Positions 17,707 through 27,296 of a stretch of 64,000 nucleotides of DNA are shown here, piece after piece (position 1 is the stretch's first letter; each line of letters begins with the position of its first letter). Made by a program: the position numbers and the translations under genes. This DNA comes from Paraburkholderia sp. PREW-6R (GTDB lineage: Bacteria; Pseudomonadota; Gammaproteobacteria; Burkholderiales; Burkholderiaceae). Below the pieces are notes generated by a model. The model was not told where the DNA came from and searched no databases. It saw nothing but the letters and a program-made list of their open reading frames with translations. The stretch is from contig NZ_CP155073.1 of NCBI RefSeq assembly GCF_039621805.1, positions 3,286,001 through 3,350,000 of the forward strand, read 5' to 3'.

Positions 17707-18576
17707 TCAGGCGTGCTGCGCAGACGGTTGGTCGGCGTGTTGCGCCGCTGTAACGGTCGCAGGCGCCATCCAGGGCGTTTGCGACGACATCGCTGGCCGC
17801 ATCGGCCAGTACTGCAATTCGGCTGCGAGATGCCGGAAGTCGCGCGCAGCCGGTGTCGACGGAAATGCATCGACGACACAACGCGACAACTCCTGGGCTC
17901 GCGCCATCCGCACATCGGCGGCAATGCAACCGGCGTCTTCCAGCGCCACGGTCAGGTAGCGCCCGGCCACGCCGGCCAGGTTTGCAAAAGCGGTATGCGC
18001 GTCCTCCACGCTCTGCACGTGGTTCACCAGCACGCGGAACTGCGCGATGGCGTGCGCGTAGTGCAGACGCTTCATGCACGCGTAAGCGTCGGTGATCGCC
18101 TGCGCGGCGACGCGCGTGACGATCATCACGTCATGCGCCTGCGCGGCAAGCGGCGACAGATGACCCTGCGGGTCGAGTTGCGCGTCGATCAGCACGACGT
18201 CGGCCGAGCCGTGCAGCACCACACCGAACTGCGCGGGCGTGTACCCTTCGCGGTTCGGGCGCGGCGCGGCCAGCACGGAAAATCCGAGCGGGTGTTGCGC
18301 AACCGCGCTTTCGAGCGTCATGTCGCCGCGCATCACCGCCGCGAAGCTGCCCGCGCCACGCAGGCCGCCGAGCATCATGCCGACTGACCGCTCGCCGAGG
18401 CATTCGTCGATGACGAGCACGTCCTTGCCTTGCTGGGCGAGTGCGGCGGCAAGGTTCACCACCGTCGTCGTACAGCCGACGCGGGCCGAGCCGCCGGTCA
18501 CCGCGATCACGCGCGAGCCGGCACGCGCCAGCATGCGCCGCAGTCCTTCCGCCTGATCCCGAATGAGCTTATCCAA
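17707..18576 (-). CDS. flhG: Flagellar number regulator FlhG (MinD-like ATPase)
   Basis: FlhG (FleN/YlxH) is a MinD-like ATPase that limits flagellar number together with FlhF. The 289-residue product has an N-terminal FlhF-activating-type segment (DQAEGLRRMLA) and a deviant Walker A (VTGGSARVGCTTTVVNLAAALAQQGKDVLVIDECLG). An Asp-containing strand VVLIDAQLD and a C-terminal amphipathic region follow. Its ATG overlaps the flhF stop by eight bases, so translation is likely coupled. Confidence 0.9.
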   Translation of the reverse strand: MDKLIRDQAEGLRRMLARAGSRVIAVTGGSARVGCTTTVVNLAAALAQQGKDVLVIDECLGERSVGMMLGGLRGAGSFAAVMRGDMTLESAVAQHPLGFSVLAAPRPNREGYTPAQFGVVLHGSADVVLIDAQLDPQGHLSPLAAQAHDVMIVTRVAAQAITDAYACMKRLHYAHAIAQFRVLVNHVQSVEDAHTAFANLAGVAGRYLTVALEDAGCIAADVRMARAQELSRCVVDAFPSTPAARDFRHLAAELQYWPMRPAMSSQTPWMAPATVTAAQHADQPSAQHA

Positions 18577-20527
18577 AGCGGACCTCGTGCAATTCAGCCG
18601 TGGAGCGCGCGGACAGCGCGGACAGCAACCCGGGAATGTCGTCTTCTTGCGGCACGAATGGCGAGTGATCGCGCGGAATACAGAACGCGCTCTTGATCAG
18701 GAATCTCTTTGTCGCCACGTACAGGTTTTCCGGCACCTTCTGACCGGTCGACACGTAATGCACCGGCAGCTTGTAGCGGATCACCGTATCGAGCACGCCG
18801 CCCAGATTGGTGGCCTCGTCGAGCTTGGTCAGAATGCAGCCGGCGAGCGGCTGTTGATCCGGCGCGCGGTGGTACGCCTGCACGACTTCGTTGAGCGTGT
18901 CGCCGTGGCTGGTTGCGTTCAGCAGCAGCAGACGCTGCACGGGCTGGCCCGCGCGGCACAGCATCGCGATCTGGTCGGACACGAGGCGATCGCGCTGGCT
19001 CATGCCGATCGTGTCGATCAGCACGATGTGCTTGTTGCGCAGTTCGGAGAGCGCGAGTTGCAGATCGGCGCTGTCTTTCACCGCGTGTACCGAGACGCCG
19101 AGGATCTTGCCGAAGATGCGCAGTTGTTCGTGACCGCCGATCCGGTAGCTGTCGGTGGTGAGGAGCGCCACCTTGCTGGCGCCAAAGCGCATCACGCAGC
19201 GCGCGGCAAGCTTGGCGGTGGTCGTGGTCTTGCCGACGCCTGTCGGGCCCATCAGTGCGAACACGCCGCCGCGCTCCATCAGCGCGTCTTCGTCTTCCAT
19301 CACCGGCAGGTTCGATTCGAGCACCGAGCGCACCCAGTCCATGCCGCCGTCGAGGTTGTCGACCTCGTCCGGCAGCTTGTCGACCATCATCTGCACGAGC
19401 TGCGCCGAGAAGCCGGCAGCGAACAGGCGCTTGGTGAGCGACGCGCGCGTCGGGTTGCGACGTTGACGATCGCCCCACATCAGACCGGCGAAATGTTCTT
19501 CCATCATCCCGCGCATCGACGACAGTTCGCTCATCACGGTGTCGTTGACCACCTGCTCCATGCGTGCCTTGATCGCTTCGGCGACGGAGGCCGGCGAGCG
19601 GCTGTCGTCGCTCGAAACCGGGGCGGCGGCGGGCGGGTTCTTTTGCGCGGCGCGGCGGGCGGCAACCTGCGCGGCTTCGCGGGCCCAGTCGGGCGCGTCG
19701 GCGGCCTGCGGCGCGGCAAAGCGCGCTGCGCTCATACGCGGCTCGACGGCGGAGCCAAGGCCTCTTGCCATCGCGGCGGCCGGCGTCATCGCAGGACGCG
19801 CGCTGTGCTCGCCGTCTTCCTGCTGCCCGGCGATACGGCGGGCGTGATCGATCAGCCAGGGATTCGATTCGGCCATCGTACGCGGTATGTCGGCGGCAGC
19901 GGCAGCCGCCGACGGCCTCGCCGTGCCCGTCGCGACACCGGCGGCCTTCAGCAGATCGGCGCGGATGTCGTCGGTGAGACGCGTTGCAGCAGCACGCGCG
20001 CTCGACTTCTCAATCGTGATGGGCTGCGCGCCATGCGCGGCGCCGGACCTGGACGCAACCGGCTGCGCATTTGGCAGACCCGGCAACGCGGCCTTCGGCG
20101 CGGCAGCAGGAGCAGCGCCCGGTGCGGATTCGTCTTCGCTATCGTCGTCGTTCGAGTCCGCGTTCAGCGCGTTCCCGGTGCTATCGCCGCCCGCTTCCGG
20201 GCTCGCACCGAATACCGACGAGAACACGTCGGGCATCCCGCTCGCGTACGGATTGCCCTGCATCGGCTGCGCGGCGGGCATGGCACGCGGCGTCGCGCTC
20301 GCGGCTTGCGCGGCGGCGTTCATCGGCATGGCTTGCGGGGTGCCGGCGCCATGGCGTGGAACCTTCGGCGTGATGGCGGCGAGGTCGCTGTCGGCGAGGG
20401 CGACGATTTCGACACTGCCGTCGCCCATTACATGATTGGACAGCACGACTGCATCCGCGCCCAAAGCTTCGCGCACGAGACGCAGCGCATCACGACTGGT
20501 AGCACCGACAAATTTACGAATGTTCAA
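18569..20527 (-). CDS. flhF: Signal-recognition-type GTPase FlhF
   Basis: FlhF is an SRP-family GTPase that sets the site of flagellar assembly. The N-terminal B domain is NIRKFVGATSRDALRLVREALGADAVVLSNH. The C-terminal NG domain carries the P-loop MGPTGVGKTTTTAKLAA, LLTTDSYRIGGHEQL, VLIDTIGMSQRD and TKLDEATNLGGVLD. The start is a TTG at 20527, because the family N-terminus begins exactly there and no ATG is near. At 652 residues it is far longer than the usual 400-500. The excess is an Ala/Pro-rich linker of roughly 250 residues between the B and NG domains. Confidence 0.94.
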   Translation of the reverse strand: MNIRKFVGATSRDALRLVREALGADAVVLSNHVMGDGSVEIVALADSDLAAITPKVPRHGAGTPQAMPMNAAAQAASATPRAMPAAQPMQGNPYASGMPDVFSSVFGASPEAGGDSTGNALNADSNDDDSEDESAPGAAPAAAPKAALPGLPNAQPVASRSGAAHGAQPITIEKSSARAAATRLTDDIRADLLKAAGVATGTARPSAAAAAADIPRTMAESNPWLIDHARRIAGQQEDGEHSARPAMTPAAAMARGLGSAVEPRMSAARFAAPQAADAPDWAREAAQVAARRAAQKNPPAAAPVSSDDSRSPASVAEAIKARMEQVVNDTVMSELSSMRGMMEEHFAGLMWGDRQRRNPTRASLTKRLFAAGFSAQLVQMMVDKLPDEVDNLDGGMDWVRSVLESNLPVMEDEDALMERGGVFALMGPTGVGKTTTTAKLAARCVMRFGASKVALLTTDSYRIGGHEQLRIFGKILGVSVHAVKDSADLQLALSELRNKHIVLIDTIGMSQRDRLVSDQIAMLCRAGQPVQRLLLLNATSHGDTLNEVVQAYHRAPDQQPLAGCILTKLDEATNLGGVLDTVIRYKLPVHYVSTGQKVPENLYVATKRFLIKSAFCIPRDHSPFVPQEDDIPGLLSALSARSTAELHEVRFG

Positions 20528-20865
20528 GCTGGACCCCCGACGAAGAAAACGGACTAACGGACCGGCGATATACCGCTTCCCATTGAGATCATTATTGCGA
20601 AACACGTCGAGCGACGATCGATGGATAAAGACCGTTAAAACTGGGCAATTCGAACGATGGAAACGCGCCGCACGTTTGCCACCTGTCTTTATCAAACCCG
20701 GCTTTACACGACGTCATTCGGCACGCCGACCCGGCAGGCGCGTACGGCGAGCTGCGCGCCGCGTGGCGACCAGACGTACAAAATGAAAACCGGCGCTCGA
20801 AGAGCGCCGGTAAAAACGCGTGGCATGGTTCAAAGCCGCGCTGACTATCCGCTGAAACAGCGAGG
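20528..20865. other. flhA-flhF intergenic region
   Basis: The 338-base gap separates flhA from flhF on the minus strand. It contains the hairpin at 20790-20810 and otherwise nothing I can identify. Open frames here read into flhF without an N-terminal family match. A separate promoter for flhF-flhG-fliA could lie here. Confidence 0.5.
20785..20815 (-). terminator. Terminator after flhA
   Basis: A perfect 9-bp stem (CCGGCGCTC / GAGCGCCGG) with a 3-base loop, flanked on the minus strand by TTTTC and on the plus strand by TAAAAA. It lies 56 bases past the flhA stop and may separate flhBA from flhF-flhG-fliA transcription. Confidence 0.65.
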
Positions 20866-22968
20866 CTAGCCGCGCGCGCCGATCAGATTGACGACCTTGA
20901 TGTTGCGCGTATCGGGTACTTCCGCATACGACAGCACCTTCAACTGCGGCAGGCTGCGGCGCAGGAAGCGCGCGAGCATCGGCCGCAACGCATGCTGTAC
21001 GAGCAGCACGGGCGCGAGCGCGAGGTTTTGCTGACGCGTCATCGCCTTCTGCGTTTCAGTCAGCAACGTGTGCGCGAGGCCCGGTTCGAGGCCCGGATTC
21101 GTGCCCGTCGAAAGCGCTTGCGACAGCACCCGTTCGAGGTTCGAATCGAGGCCCATTACCTGCATGTCGCCGGTGCCGGGGAACCACTGCTGCGTGATCG
21201 CGCGACCCAGCGCGAGACGCACGGCAGCGGTCAGATCGTGGGCGTCGGTGACCTTCGGCGTGTGTTCGGACAGCGCTTCGAGGATCGTGCGCATGTCGCG
21301 GATCGGCACGCCTTCTTCCAGCAGGTTTTGCAGCACCTTCTGCAGCGTGGTGAGCGGCAGCGTCTTCGGCACCAGATCGTCGACGAGCGACGGCGTGTCT
21401 TTCTGCATGCGTTCGAGCAGTGCCTGCACTTCGCGGCGGCCCAGCAGTTCGGACGCATGCGTGACGACCAGGTGATTCAGGTGCGTCGCCACGACGGTGC
21501 TCGAGTCGACCACCGTGTAGCCGTACACCTGCGCCTGTTCGCGCAGATTCGTGTCGATCCAGATGGCCGGCAGACCGAACGCCGGGTCTTGCGTCGGCGT
21601 GCCCGGCAGCGCGGCGGACACCTGCCCCGGATTGATGGCGAGCCACTGGCCCGGAAACGCTTCGCCGACGCCCACTTCGACGCCCTTCAGCGCAATGCGA
21701 TAGCCGTTCGGACGCAATTCCAGGTTGTCGCGAATATGAATGACCGGCGGCAGGAAACCGATTTCCTGCGCAAACTTCTTGCGAATGCTTTTGATCCGCT
21801 TGAGCAGTTCGCCGTCCGAGTTCTTGTCGACGAGCGGAATCAGCCGGTAGCCCACTTCCAGGCCGAGCGTGTCGATCATCGTCACGTCGTCCCAGCTTGC
21901 TTCGGTGTTTTCGACCGGCGCGATCGCGGCCGGCGCGACATCGACGAGCGCGTTGGTGTTCTTGCGTTCCGCGGCGCGCTTTTTCATCGTGCGGCCGAGC
22001 TGGATCAGACCGCCGCCGAGCACCAGAAATGCGAAGTGCGGCATGCCGGGAATCAGACCCATCAGCACGAGAATGCAGCCCGTGATCATCAGCACGCGCG
22101 GGTTCGTGAATAGCTGGCCGGTAAGCTGCGTGCCGATGTCTTCGTTCGTCGCCACACGGGACACGATCACGCCCGCGGCGGTCGAAATCACGAGCGACGG
22201 AATCTGCGCGACGAGGCCGTCGCCGATCGTCAGCAGTGTGTAGTTCTTGCCCGCGGACGCGAAGTCCATGCCGTGCTGAACCATTCCGACGATCAAACCG
22301 CCGAAGATGTTGATCACCATGATCAGCAAACCGGCGATCGCGTCGCCGCGCACGAACTTGCTCGCGCCGTCCATGGAGCCGTAGAACTCGGCTTCCTGCG
22401 AGACTTCCGCGCGGCGCTTGCGGGCCTGTTCCTCGTTGATGAGGCCGGCGTTCAGATCGGCGTCGATCGCCATCTGCTTGCCGGGCATCGCGTCGAGCGT
22501 GAAGCGCGCGGACACTTCCGCGATCCGCCCCGCGCCCTTGGTGATCACCATGAAGTTGATCACCATCAGAATGATAAAGACGACGATACCGACCGCGAAG
22601 TTGCCGCCCACGAGAAAGTGGCCGAACGACTCGATTACCTGACCGGCCGCGTCGGGGCCAGTGTGGCCTTCGAGCAGCACGACCCGTGTGGACGCCACGT
22701 TCAGCGAGAGGCGCAGCAGCGTCGAGAACAGCAGCACGCTCGGGAAGGCGGCGAAGTCGAGCGGCTTCATCGTGTACATGCTGACGAGCAGCACCATCAC
22801 GGAAAGCGCGATGTTGAAGGTGAACAGCAGATCCAGCAGGAACGGCGGCAACGGCAGGATCATCATGCCGAGGATCATGCAGATCAGCACCGGCCCGGCG
22901 AGGGCGCGCAAATTGGTGCTGCTCAAGGCGTCGGGCCGTCGAGCGAGGATACCGGCGCGAGCGTTCAT
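20866..22968 (-). CDS. flhA: Flagellar export gate protein FlhA
   Basis: FlhA forms the nonameric export-gate ring. The 700-residue product has the family length. The N-terminal half holds about eight membrane helices and the FHIPEP signature region (RFTLDAMPGKQMAIDADLNAGLI, EEQARKRRAEVSQEAEFYGSMDGASKFVRGDAIAG). The C-terminal cytosolic domain starts after about residue 330. Its ATG overlaps the flhB stop as ATGA. Confidence 0.97.
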   Translation of the reverse strand: MNARAGILARRPDALSSTNLRALAGPVLICMILGMMILPLPPFLLDLLFTFNIALSVMVLLVSMYTMKPLDFAAFPSVLLFSTLLRLSLNVASTRVVLLEGHTGPDAAGQVIESFGHFLVGGNFAVGIVVFIILMVINFMVITKGAGRIAEVSARFTLDAMPGKQMAIDADLNAGLINEEQARKRRAEVSQEAEFYGSMDGASKFVRGDAIAGLLIMVINIFGGLIVGMVQHGMDFASAGKNYTLLTIGDGLVAQIPSLVISTAAGVIVSRVATNEDIGTQLTGQLFTNPRVLMITGCILVLMGLIPGMPHFAFLVLGGGLIQLGRTMKKRAAERKNTNALVDVAPAAIAPVENTEASWDDVTMIDTLGLEVGYRLIPLVDKNSDGELLKRIKSIRKKFAQEIGFLPPVIHIRDNLELRPNGYRIALKGVEVGVGEAFPGQWLAINPGQVSAALPGTPTQDPAFGLPAIWIDTNLREQAQVYGYTVVDSSTVVATHLNHLVVTHASELLGRREVQALLERMQKDTPSLVDDLVPKTLPLTTLQKVLQNLLEEGVPIRDMRTILEALSEHTPKVTDAHDLTAAVRLALGRAITQQWFPGTGDMQVMGLDSNLERVLSQALSTGTNPGLEPGLAHTLLTETQKAMTRQQNLALAPVLLVQHALRPMLARFLRRSLPQLKVLSYAEVPDTRNIKVVNLIGARG

Positions 22969-24188
22969 GCGGAGGCTCCTGAGGTGTCGTCGTTATCTGA
23001 ATTTACAGCGGGGTTGAGGGTGTCGGCGGCTTCCTGATCGGCTTCATCGTCCGATACGCCGCCCTTGTCGAGTTCGGGCGGCACGTCGAGGCCGGTCGGC
23101 GCCATCGGCACGGCGCCGCCTTCGGTCTTGAAGCGCCGCAACTGGTAGACCCACGCGAGCACTTCGGCCACCGCGCCATACAGCGGGCCCGGAATCTCGC
23201 GATTCAGCTCGACGTTGTGATAGAGCGCCCGCGCGAGCGGCGGCGCTTCGAGTAACGGCACATTGTTTTCGGCGGCGATCTCGCGAATCCGCGCGGCCAC
23301 CAGGTTCACGCCCTTGGCGACCACCTTCGGTGCGCGCATTTCGCCGTCGGTGTATTGCAGCGCAACGGCGAAGTGCGTCGGGTTGGTCACCACCACGTCG
23401 GCCTTCGGCACGTTGGTCATCATGCGGCGGCGAGCAATCGCGCGCTGCTGCTGGCGAATCCGGCCCTTCACGTGCGGATCGCCTTCGCTTTCGCGGTGTT
23501 CGCGCTTCACCTCTTCCTTGGTCATGCGCAGTTTCTTGTGGAACTGCCAGAGCTGGTACGGCACGTCCATCGCGGCTACCACGAACATGCCCGCCACCGT
23601 CATCCCGCAGCACACCGCAATCAGGTGCGTCGTATTGGCGAGTGCGATTTGCAGCGGCTGCGTGGCGAGCGCAAGAATCTCCTCGCGACGGTTCCAGATC
23701 GCGGTGCCGCCAATCACGCCGACCACCAGCGTCTTCGCGAGCGACATGCCGAGCTGGATGGGACCGTTGATCGAAAAAATCTTGCCGAGACCGGCAATCG
23801 GATTGAGGCGGTCGAACTTGGGTTCGAGCCCTTTCGCGGAAAACAGCCAGCCGCCGAGCGCCATCGGCGCAAGCAGCGCAGCGGCGCCGGTAAAGCCGAG
23901 TATCGGCAGCAGCGTGTAAAGGCCCTCGCGGCTCGCGGCGCCCGCGCCGATCATCATCCGGCGGGTTTCGAACACCGCGCCGTGATCGAACGTGAGGGCC
24001 TCGCGCAGCATGCTCTCCAGATGGTCGCCGATGCTGCCCGACATGCCCCACACGCCGAAGAAGCCCGCCGCCAGCAGTGCAAACGTGGACAGCTCCCGTG
24101 AACGCACGATCTGCCCTTCCTCGCGCGCCTTTTGCAGGCGCCGGGGAGTGGCTGATTCGGTTTTTTCGAGGTCGCTATCCTCTGCCAC
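22965..24188 (-). CDS. flhB: Export switch protein FlhB
   Basis: FlhB is the autocleaving export protein that switches substrate class from hook to filament. The NPTH self-cleavage motif is present (KADVVVTNPTHFAVALQY, about residue 270). Four membrane segments precede it. The start is GTG at 24188 (VAEDSDLEKTESATPRRLQKAREEGQIVRSREL) with GGAGAG five bases upstream, giving 407 residues; upstream sequence is not family-like. It overlaps flhA by four bases and heads the flhB-flhA unit. Confidence 0.96.
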   Translation of the reverse strand: MAEDSDLEKTESATPRRLQKAREEGQIVRSRELSTFALLAAGFFGVWGMSGSIGDHLESMLREALTFDHGAVFETRRMMIGAGAASREGLYTLLPILGFTGAAALLAPMALGGWLFSAKGLEPKFDRLNPIAGLGKIFSINGPIQLGMSLAKTLVVGVIGGTAIWNRREEILALATQPLQIALANTTHLIAVCCGMTVAGMFVVAAMDVPYQLWQFHKKLRMTKEEVKREHRESEGDPHVKGRIRQQQRAIARRRMMTNVPKADVVVTNPTHFAVALQYTDGEMRAPKVVAKGVNLVAARIREIAAENNVPLLEAPPLARALYHNVELNREIPGPLYGAVAEVLAWVYQLRRFKTEGGAVPMAPTGLDVPPELDKGGVSDDEADQEAADTLNPAVNSDNDDTSGASA

Positions 24189-24383
24189 AAACGCTCTCCA
24201 GTCGGCCGAGGCACGATGCCTCTTTTCAGTGAGAGCGATTATTCCTGCTCGACGCAAGCGCCGATCGGCGGATAAGGGCGGAGAAAGGGGGGTATTTCGA
24301 GGGATGAAACGACCGGCGCACCGGGCGCCCACGCGCATTGGCGCGGGCGCCGGCGATTCACGCGCCGGTCGGGGACTCGGTAA

Positions 24384-25721
24384 TCAGAAGCCTACGTACG
24401 GCAACTGCGCGCCGCCGAGCAGGGTCTGGTCGATCCCGTAGTACACGTAACGCCCATAGAAGAACGGCAAACCGAGGTCGAAGCTGCTGTTGCCGCTGAT
24501 CTGCCCCGCGAGGTCGTTGAACGCGTAGTTACTGCCATTGCTGAACAAGGTGGACGCGCTCAGGATGCCGATGCTCTGGGTTCCCGTGACGGTGCTGTTC
24601 TCGCCCGAGAGCGTCACTGTCCGGGTTTGCGCGGAGGTCGGGCAATAGAAGCCCGAATAATTACTGCCGCACAGCGCGAGCGTGCTATCGGAGAAGAAGT
24701 ACGCATTCGAACCCGAGTCCAGGAACGCCTGCACTGGCGCGCCGTTGAACACGCTGTTGTTCAGGTCGCCGTAACTGTCGGTCGTGTACTTCTGCGTCCC
24801 GCCGAACGTGTTGTTTGACTGCGTGCCGACCCCGAAGACCAGCGTGCCGGCCGCCGACGCCTGCCCCGTGTTCGAGATTGGCGGCATCTGGACGATGACA
24901 CCGTTGTTGTCTGTGGCAAATTTGGTGACGGGGTTGGTCACCTGCTGGACGAGCGGCACCGCGGTCCGCTGGCATGACGTGCCGTTCGGGCACGCGTAGT
25001 AGTTGCTGTAGGTCGCGGCCGTGGTGGCATTGGCACAGGTCACACCACAGTCGTACGGTGCCGTGCCGATGCCGAGAATGCCGTTGGCGCCCAGGTCGCT
25101 GACCGTATTTTCAGCCGAGCCGCTGCCACAGCCGCTTGGCACCGAAGCCGTGCCCAGGTCGCCGATGATCTGCAGCGGCACAGGCGCCGTGGTGGTTTCG
25201 CTGCCAATCCGGACGGTGGCGTTACGCACCGAGCCCCACGTGTAGCCGTCGGCGAACGTCGCGCACTCGGCCACCTGTGCGCCAGTGCTGGTGGTCACGT
25301 TGGTCAGCGTGTTGAGCAGCGATGCATTCAGCACCGATCCGACCACTCGCAAGCCGAACGAACCCGTGTCCACCTGAATGTTATTGATGGTCTGGCAATT
25401 CGTGTTCGTGTTGGGCTGACAGATCGTGACGCTCACTGTCGGAATGTTGATGACGCTGTTTGCGCCGGTCCCGACCGTAATCGGCGTGGTGTTCGCCGCC
25501 GTTGCAGCGATCGGCTGCTGGGTTGGGCTCGCGGGCAATGAGCCGCCGTTCAGGGCGTTCGGGTTGCTATTGCCGGAACTGGAGCCGGAGCTGCTGCTGC
25601 CGCCTCCACCGCCTCCGCCGCCCCCACCCCCGCCGCACGCGGTCAGCACGGAAAGCAGCAACACGGCCGCCATGGCCTGAACCCAGTTTTTGGGCGTGAT
25701 AGTACTAAGCATGGTTCGCAT
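24384..25721 (-). CDS. DUF3443 lipoprotein with pepsin-like motifs
   Basis: This is a 445-residue lipoprotein with a signal helix ending in LTAC at Cys29, followed by twelve glycines and a Ser/Gly-rich spacer. I recognise it as DUF3443, a family of unknown function. The body carries VDTGSFGLRV (Asp118), NGILGIG, FLDSGSNAYFF (Asp335) and a terminal LGLPFFYGRYVYYGIDQ. These are in the order and spacing of the two catalytic Asp loops, the GILGLG strand and the C-terminal strand of pepsin-like aspartic proteases. The start at 25721 has GAGGA five bases upstream; an ATG at 25736 overlaps the preceding stop as TAATG. It is coupled with the DUF2844 gene and inserted between flhB and cheZ. Confidence 0.8.
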   Translation of the reverse strand: MRTMLSTITPKNWVQAMAAVLLLSVLTACGGGGGGGGGGGGSSSSGSSSGNSNPNALNGGSLPASPTQQPIAATAANTTPITVGTGANSVINIPTVSVTICQPNTNTNCQTINNIQVDTGSFGLRVVGSVLNASLLNTLTNVTTSTGAQVAECATFADGYTWGSVRNATVRIGSETTTAPVPLQIIGDLGTASVPSGCGSGSAENTVSDLGANGILGIGTAPYDCGVTCANATTAATYSNYYACPNGTSCQRTAVPLVQQVTNPVTKFATDNNGVIVQMPPISNTGQASAAGTLVFGVGTQSNNTFGGTQKYTTDSYGDLNNSVFNGAPVQAFLDSGSNAYFFSDSTLALCGSNYSGFYCPTSAQTRTVTLSGENSTVTGTQSIGILSASTLFSNGSNYAFNDLAGQISGNSSFDLGLPFFYGRYVYYGIDQTLLGGAQLPYVGF

Positions 25722-25735
25722 CGTCGTCCTCGCCA

Positions 25736-26290
25736 TTACTGGATGTCGGAACCGCTGACGCCAGCGGGTAGCGCGGGAGGAAGGTACGCCTGGCCGCGGA
25801 ACGCGCCCATATGGCCACCGGAATGCACCACGAGGCTGCTCTGGGCGACCGTGACAGGTCCGTGGCCGCCGCCGCGCGCCGCGCGCGCGGCTTTCACGCC
25901 GGCAACGTACTGCGGAAAATAGCTGCCGAGCAGGTCGTCGAGGTTCGGCAATTGCGGGCCATGCCACGCGATGCCGAACACGGAGCCGTCGGCGGCGAGA
26001 TATTCGTGCACGACCGTGCCGTTGCCGAACGTGGTTTCACGCACGGTGTACGAAGCGGCCGGGGTCGACGCTGAAGAATCCGAAGCGCTGGCCGAAGCGG
26101 CGGTGGTAGCGGAATGCGCAACACCCTGACTGGCGCCGGCAGGCTGTACCGTGCGCGATGAAACCGACGCATCCGCCGGCGGCGTCATTGGCGCGCCGCC
26201 GAGTCCTGCATAAGCGGACTGCATGGTCGATAAGGAAAAGGGTAATGCTAGCGCCGTGACAATCCCGGCGCGACGTACACAACTCCACAT
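25736..26290 (-). CDS. DUF2844 secreted protein
   Basis: This 184-residue protein has a Sec signal peptide (RRAGIVTALALPFSLSTMQSAYAGLGGAP, cut after AYA). Family segments include YTVRETTFGNGTVVHEYLAADGSVFGIAWHGPQLPNLDDLLGSYFPQY. The family is of unknown function and is often found beside DUF3443. The start at 26290 has a strong GGGAGGAG seven bases upstream. It lies directly upstream of the DUF3443 gene, probably as a two-gene operon. A link to motility is suggested only by position. Confidence 0.8.
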   Translation of the reverse strand: MWSCVRRAGIVTALALPFSLSTMQSAYAGLGGAPMTPPADASVSSRTVQPAGASQGVAHSATTAASASASDSSASTPAASYTVRETTFGNGTVVHEYLAADGSVFGIAWHGPQLPNLDDLLGSYFPQYVAGVKAARAARGGGHGPVTVAQSSLVVHSGGHMGAFRGQAYLPPALPAGVSGSDIQ

Positions 26291-26584
26291 GTCGAGGCTC
26301 CTCCCAGACTGCAACTCGCCTCGCGCCTCCTGCTTTGCGCGAGCCGGCTGCATTTACGCAGATCATACGGCACTGCCGCGATCGCCCGTGCGAGGTAATG
26401 TTGACCTCACCGTGCGACCGGCCGGTAAGTGTTTTCCCGAAGCGCCGTGCCGCTGCTTGAGCCCGTAGTATGCCTGTGGTTTGTGTCGACAGACAGTCAA
26501 CCGCTCGCGAACGTGCGGCTGACTCGACCTTACTTATGCTTACTGCCTTGGATCTGGCGGCTTTTTTAAAGGCCGCCCGACGGG
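26291..26584. other. Gap between cheZ and the DUF2844 gene
   Basis: No gene is visible in these 294 bases. Just past the cheZ stop, GGCGGC and GCCGCC (26556-26577) can pair around an AT-rich 10-base loop, a weak terminator candidate for the che operon. The DUF2844 promoter should be in the left part, but I could not assign it. Confidence 0.4.
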
Positions 26585-27295
26585 TCAAAAACCGAGGCTC
26601 GCCAACAGATCGTCGACCTGCGACTGATCCTGCATCACATCCGGTTTGCTTTCCGGATTGATCTGCGGACCGTTCAGCAGATGTTCGGGGCTGCCCGTCG
26701 ACGACGGCTCCGCCGCCAGCGCCGCCGCGTTCGCCGCGAACTGCTCGCGCCGTTCGAGCGCGATATTCTCGACCAGCACGCCGAGCAGTTGCTGCTCGAT
26801 CAGGTACACGACGTCCGTGATCTTCTTGATCACCTGGCCGGTCAGATCCTGGAAGTCCTGCGCCAGCATGATTTCCATCAGCTGCGCATTGGTCGCGCTG
26901 GTCGCGTCGGGCACGCCGCGCAAGAATGCGCGCGTGTCGGTCATCAGCGCGCGGACTTCCGCACGTTCGATCGGCGCCGCGAACCACTGCTCCCAGCGCG
27001 CGTCGAGTTCGTTCGCGTCTTTATGCAGTTGTTCCTGGATCGGCTTCGCGACGTCGATCGACGAAAGCACGCGCTCGGCGGCCTGTTCGGTCATCGTCGC
27101 GATGTATTTCAGACGGTCGCGGGCATCGGGCACGGCTTCGGCCGCGCGCTCGACATGTTTGTCGAGCCCGAGTTCACGCATCGAGTCGCGCAGCGTGCGC
27201 GTCAGTTGGCCAATGCGGGCGAGAATGCGGTCGGACGCGAGGTCGCCGTTCTCGTTGACCGCCTCGGCGCCAGGCGCTTGGGTCGGCAGAGTCAC
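26585..27295 (-). CDS. cheZ: CheY-P phosphatase CheZ
   Basis: CheZ dephosphorylates CheY-P. The 236-residue helical product shows the catalytic helix with Asp/Gln in [31 protein letters not shown] (about residues 135-165). The C-terminal CheY-binding tail [13 protein letters not shown] is also present. The start is GTG with GGAG six bases upstream, one base after the cheY stop. It is the last gene of the mot/che operon. Confidence 0.95.
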   Translation of the reverse strand: MTLPTQAPGAEAVNENGDLASDRILARIGQLTRTLRDSMRELGLDKHVERAAEAVPDARDRLKYIATMTEQAAERVLSSIDVAKPIQEQLHKDANELDARWEQWFAAPIERAEVRALMTDTRAFLRGVPDATSATNAQLMEIMLAQDFQDLTGQVIKKITDVVYLIEQQLLGVLVENIALERREQFAANAAALAAEPSSTGSPEHLLNGPQINPESKPDVMQDQSQVDDLLASLGF

Positions 27296-27296
27296 G

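Noticed and set aside
18563..20557. 664-codon plus-strand frame opposite flhF
   Set aside because: Antisense shadow; composition typical of GC-rich complementary reading.
26037..26987. 316-codon open frame over cheZ and the gap after it
   Set aside because: Arg-rich, no family features, and it overlaps cheZ in another frame; a high-GC shadow.
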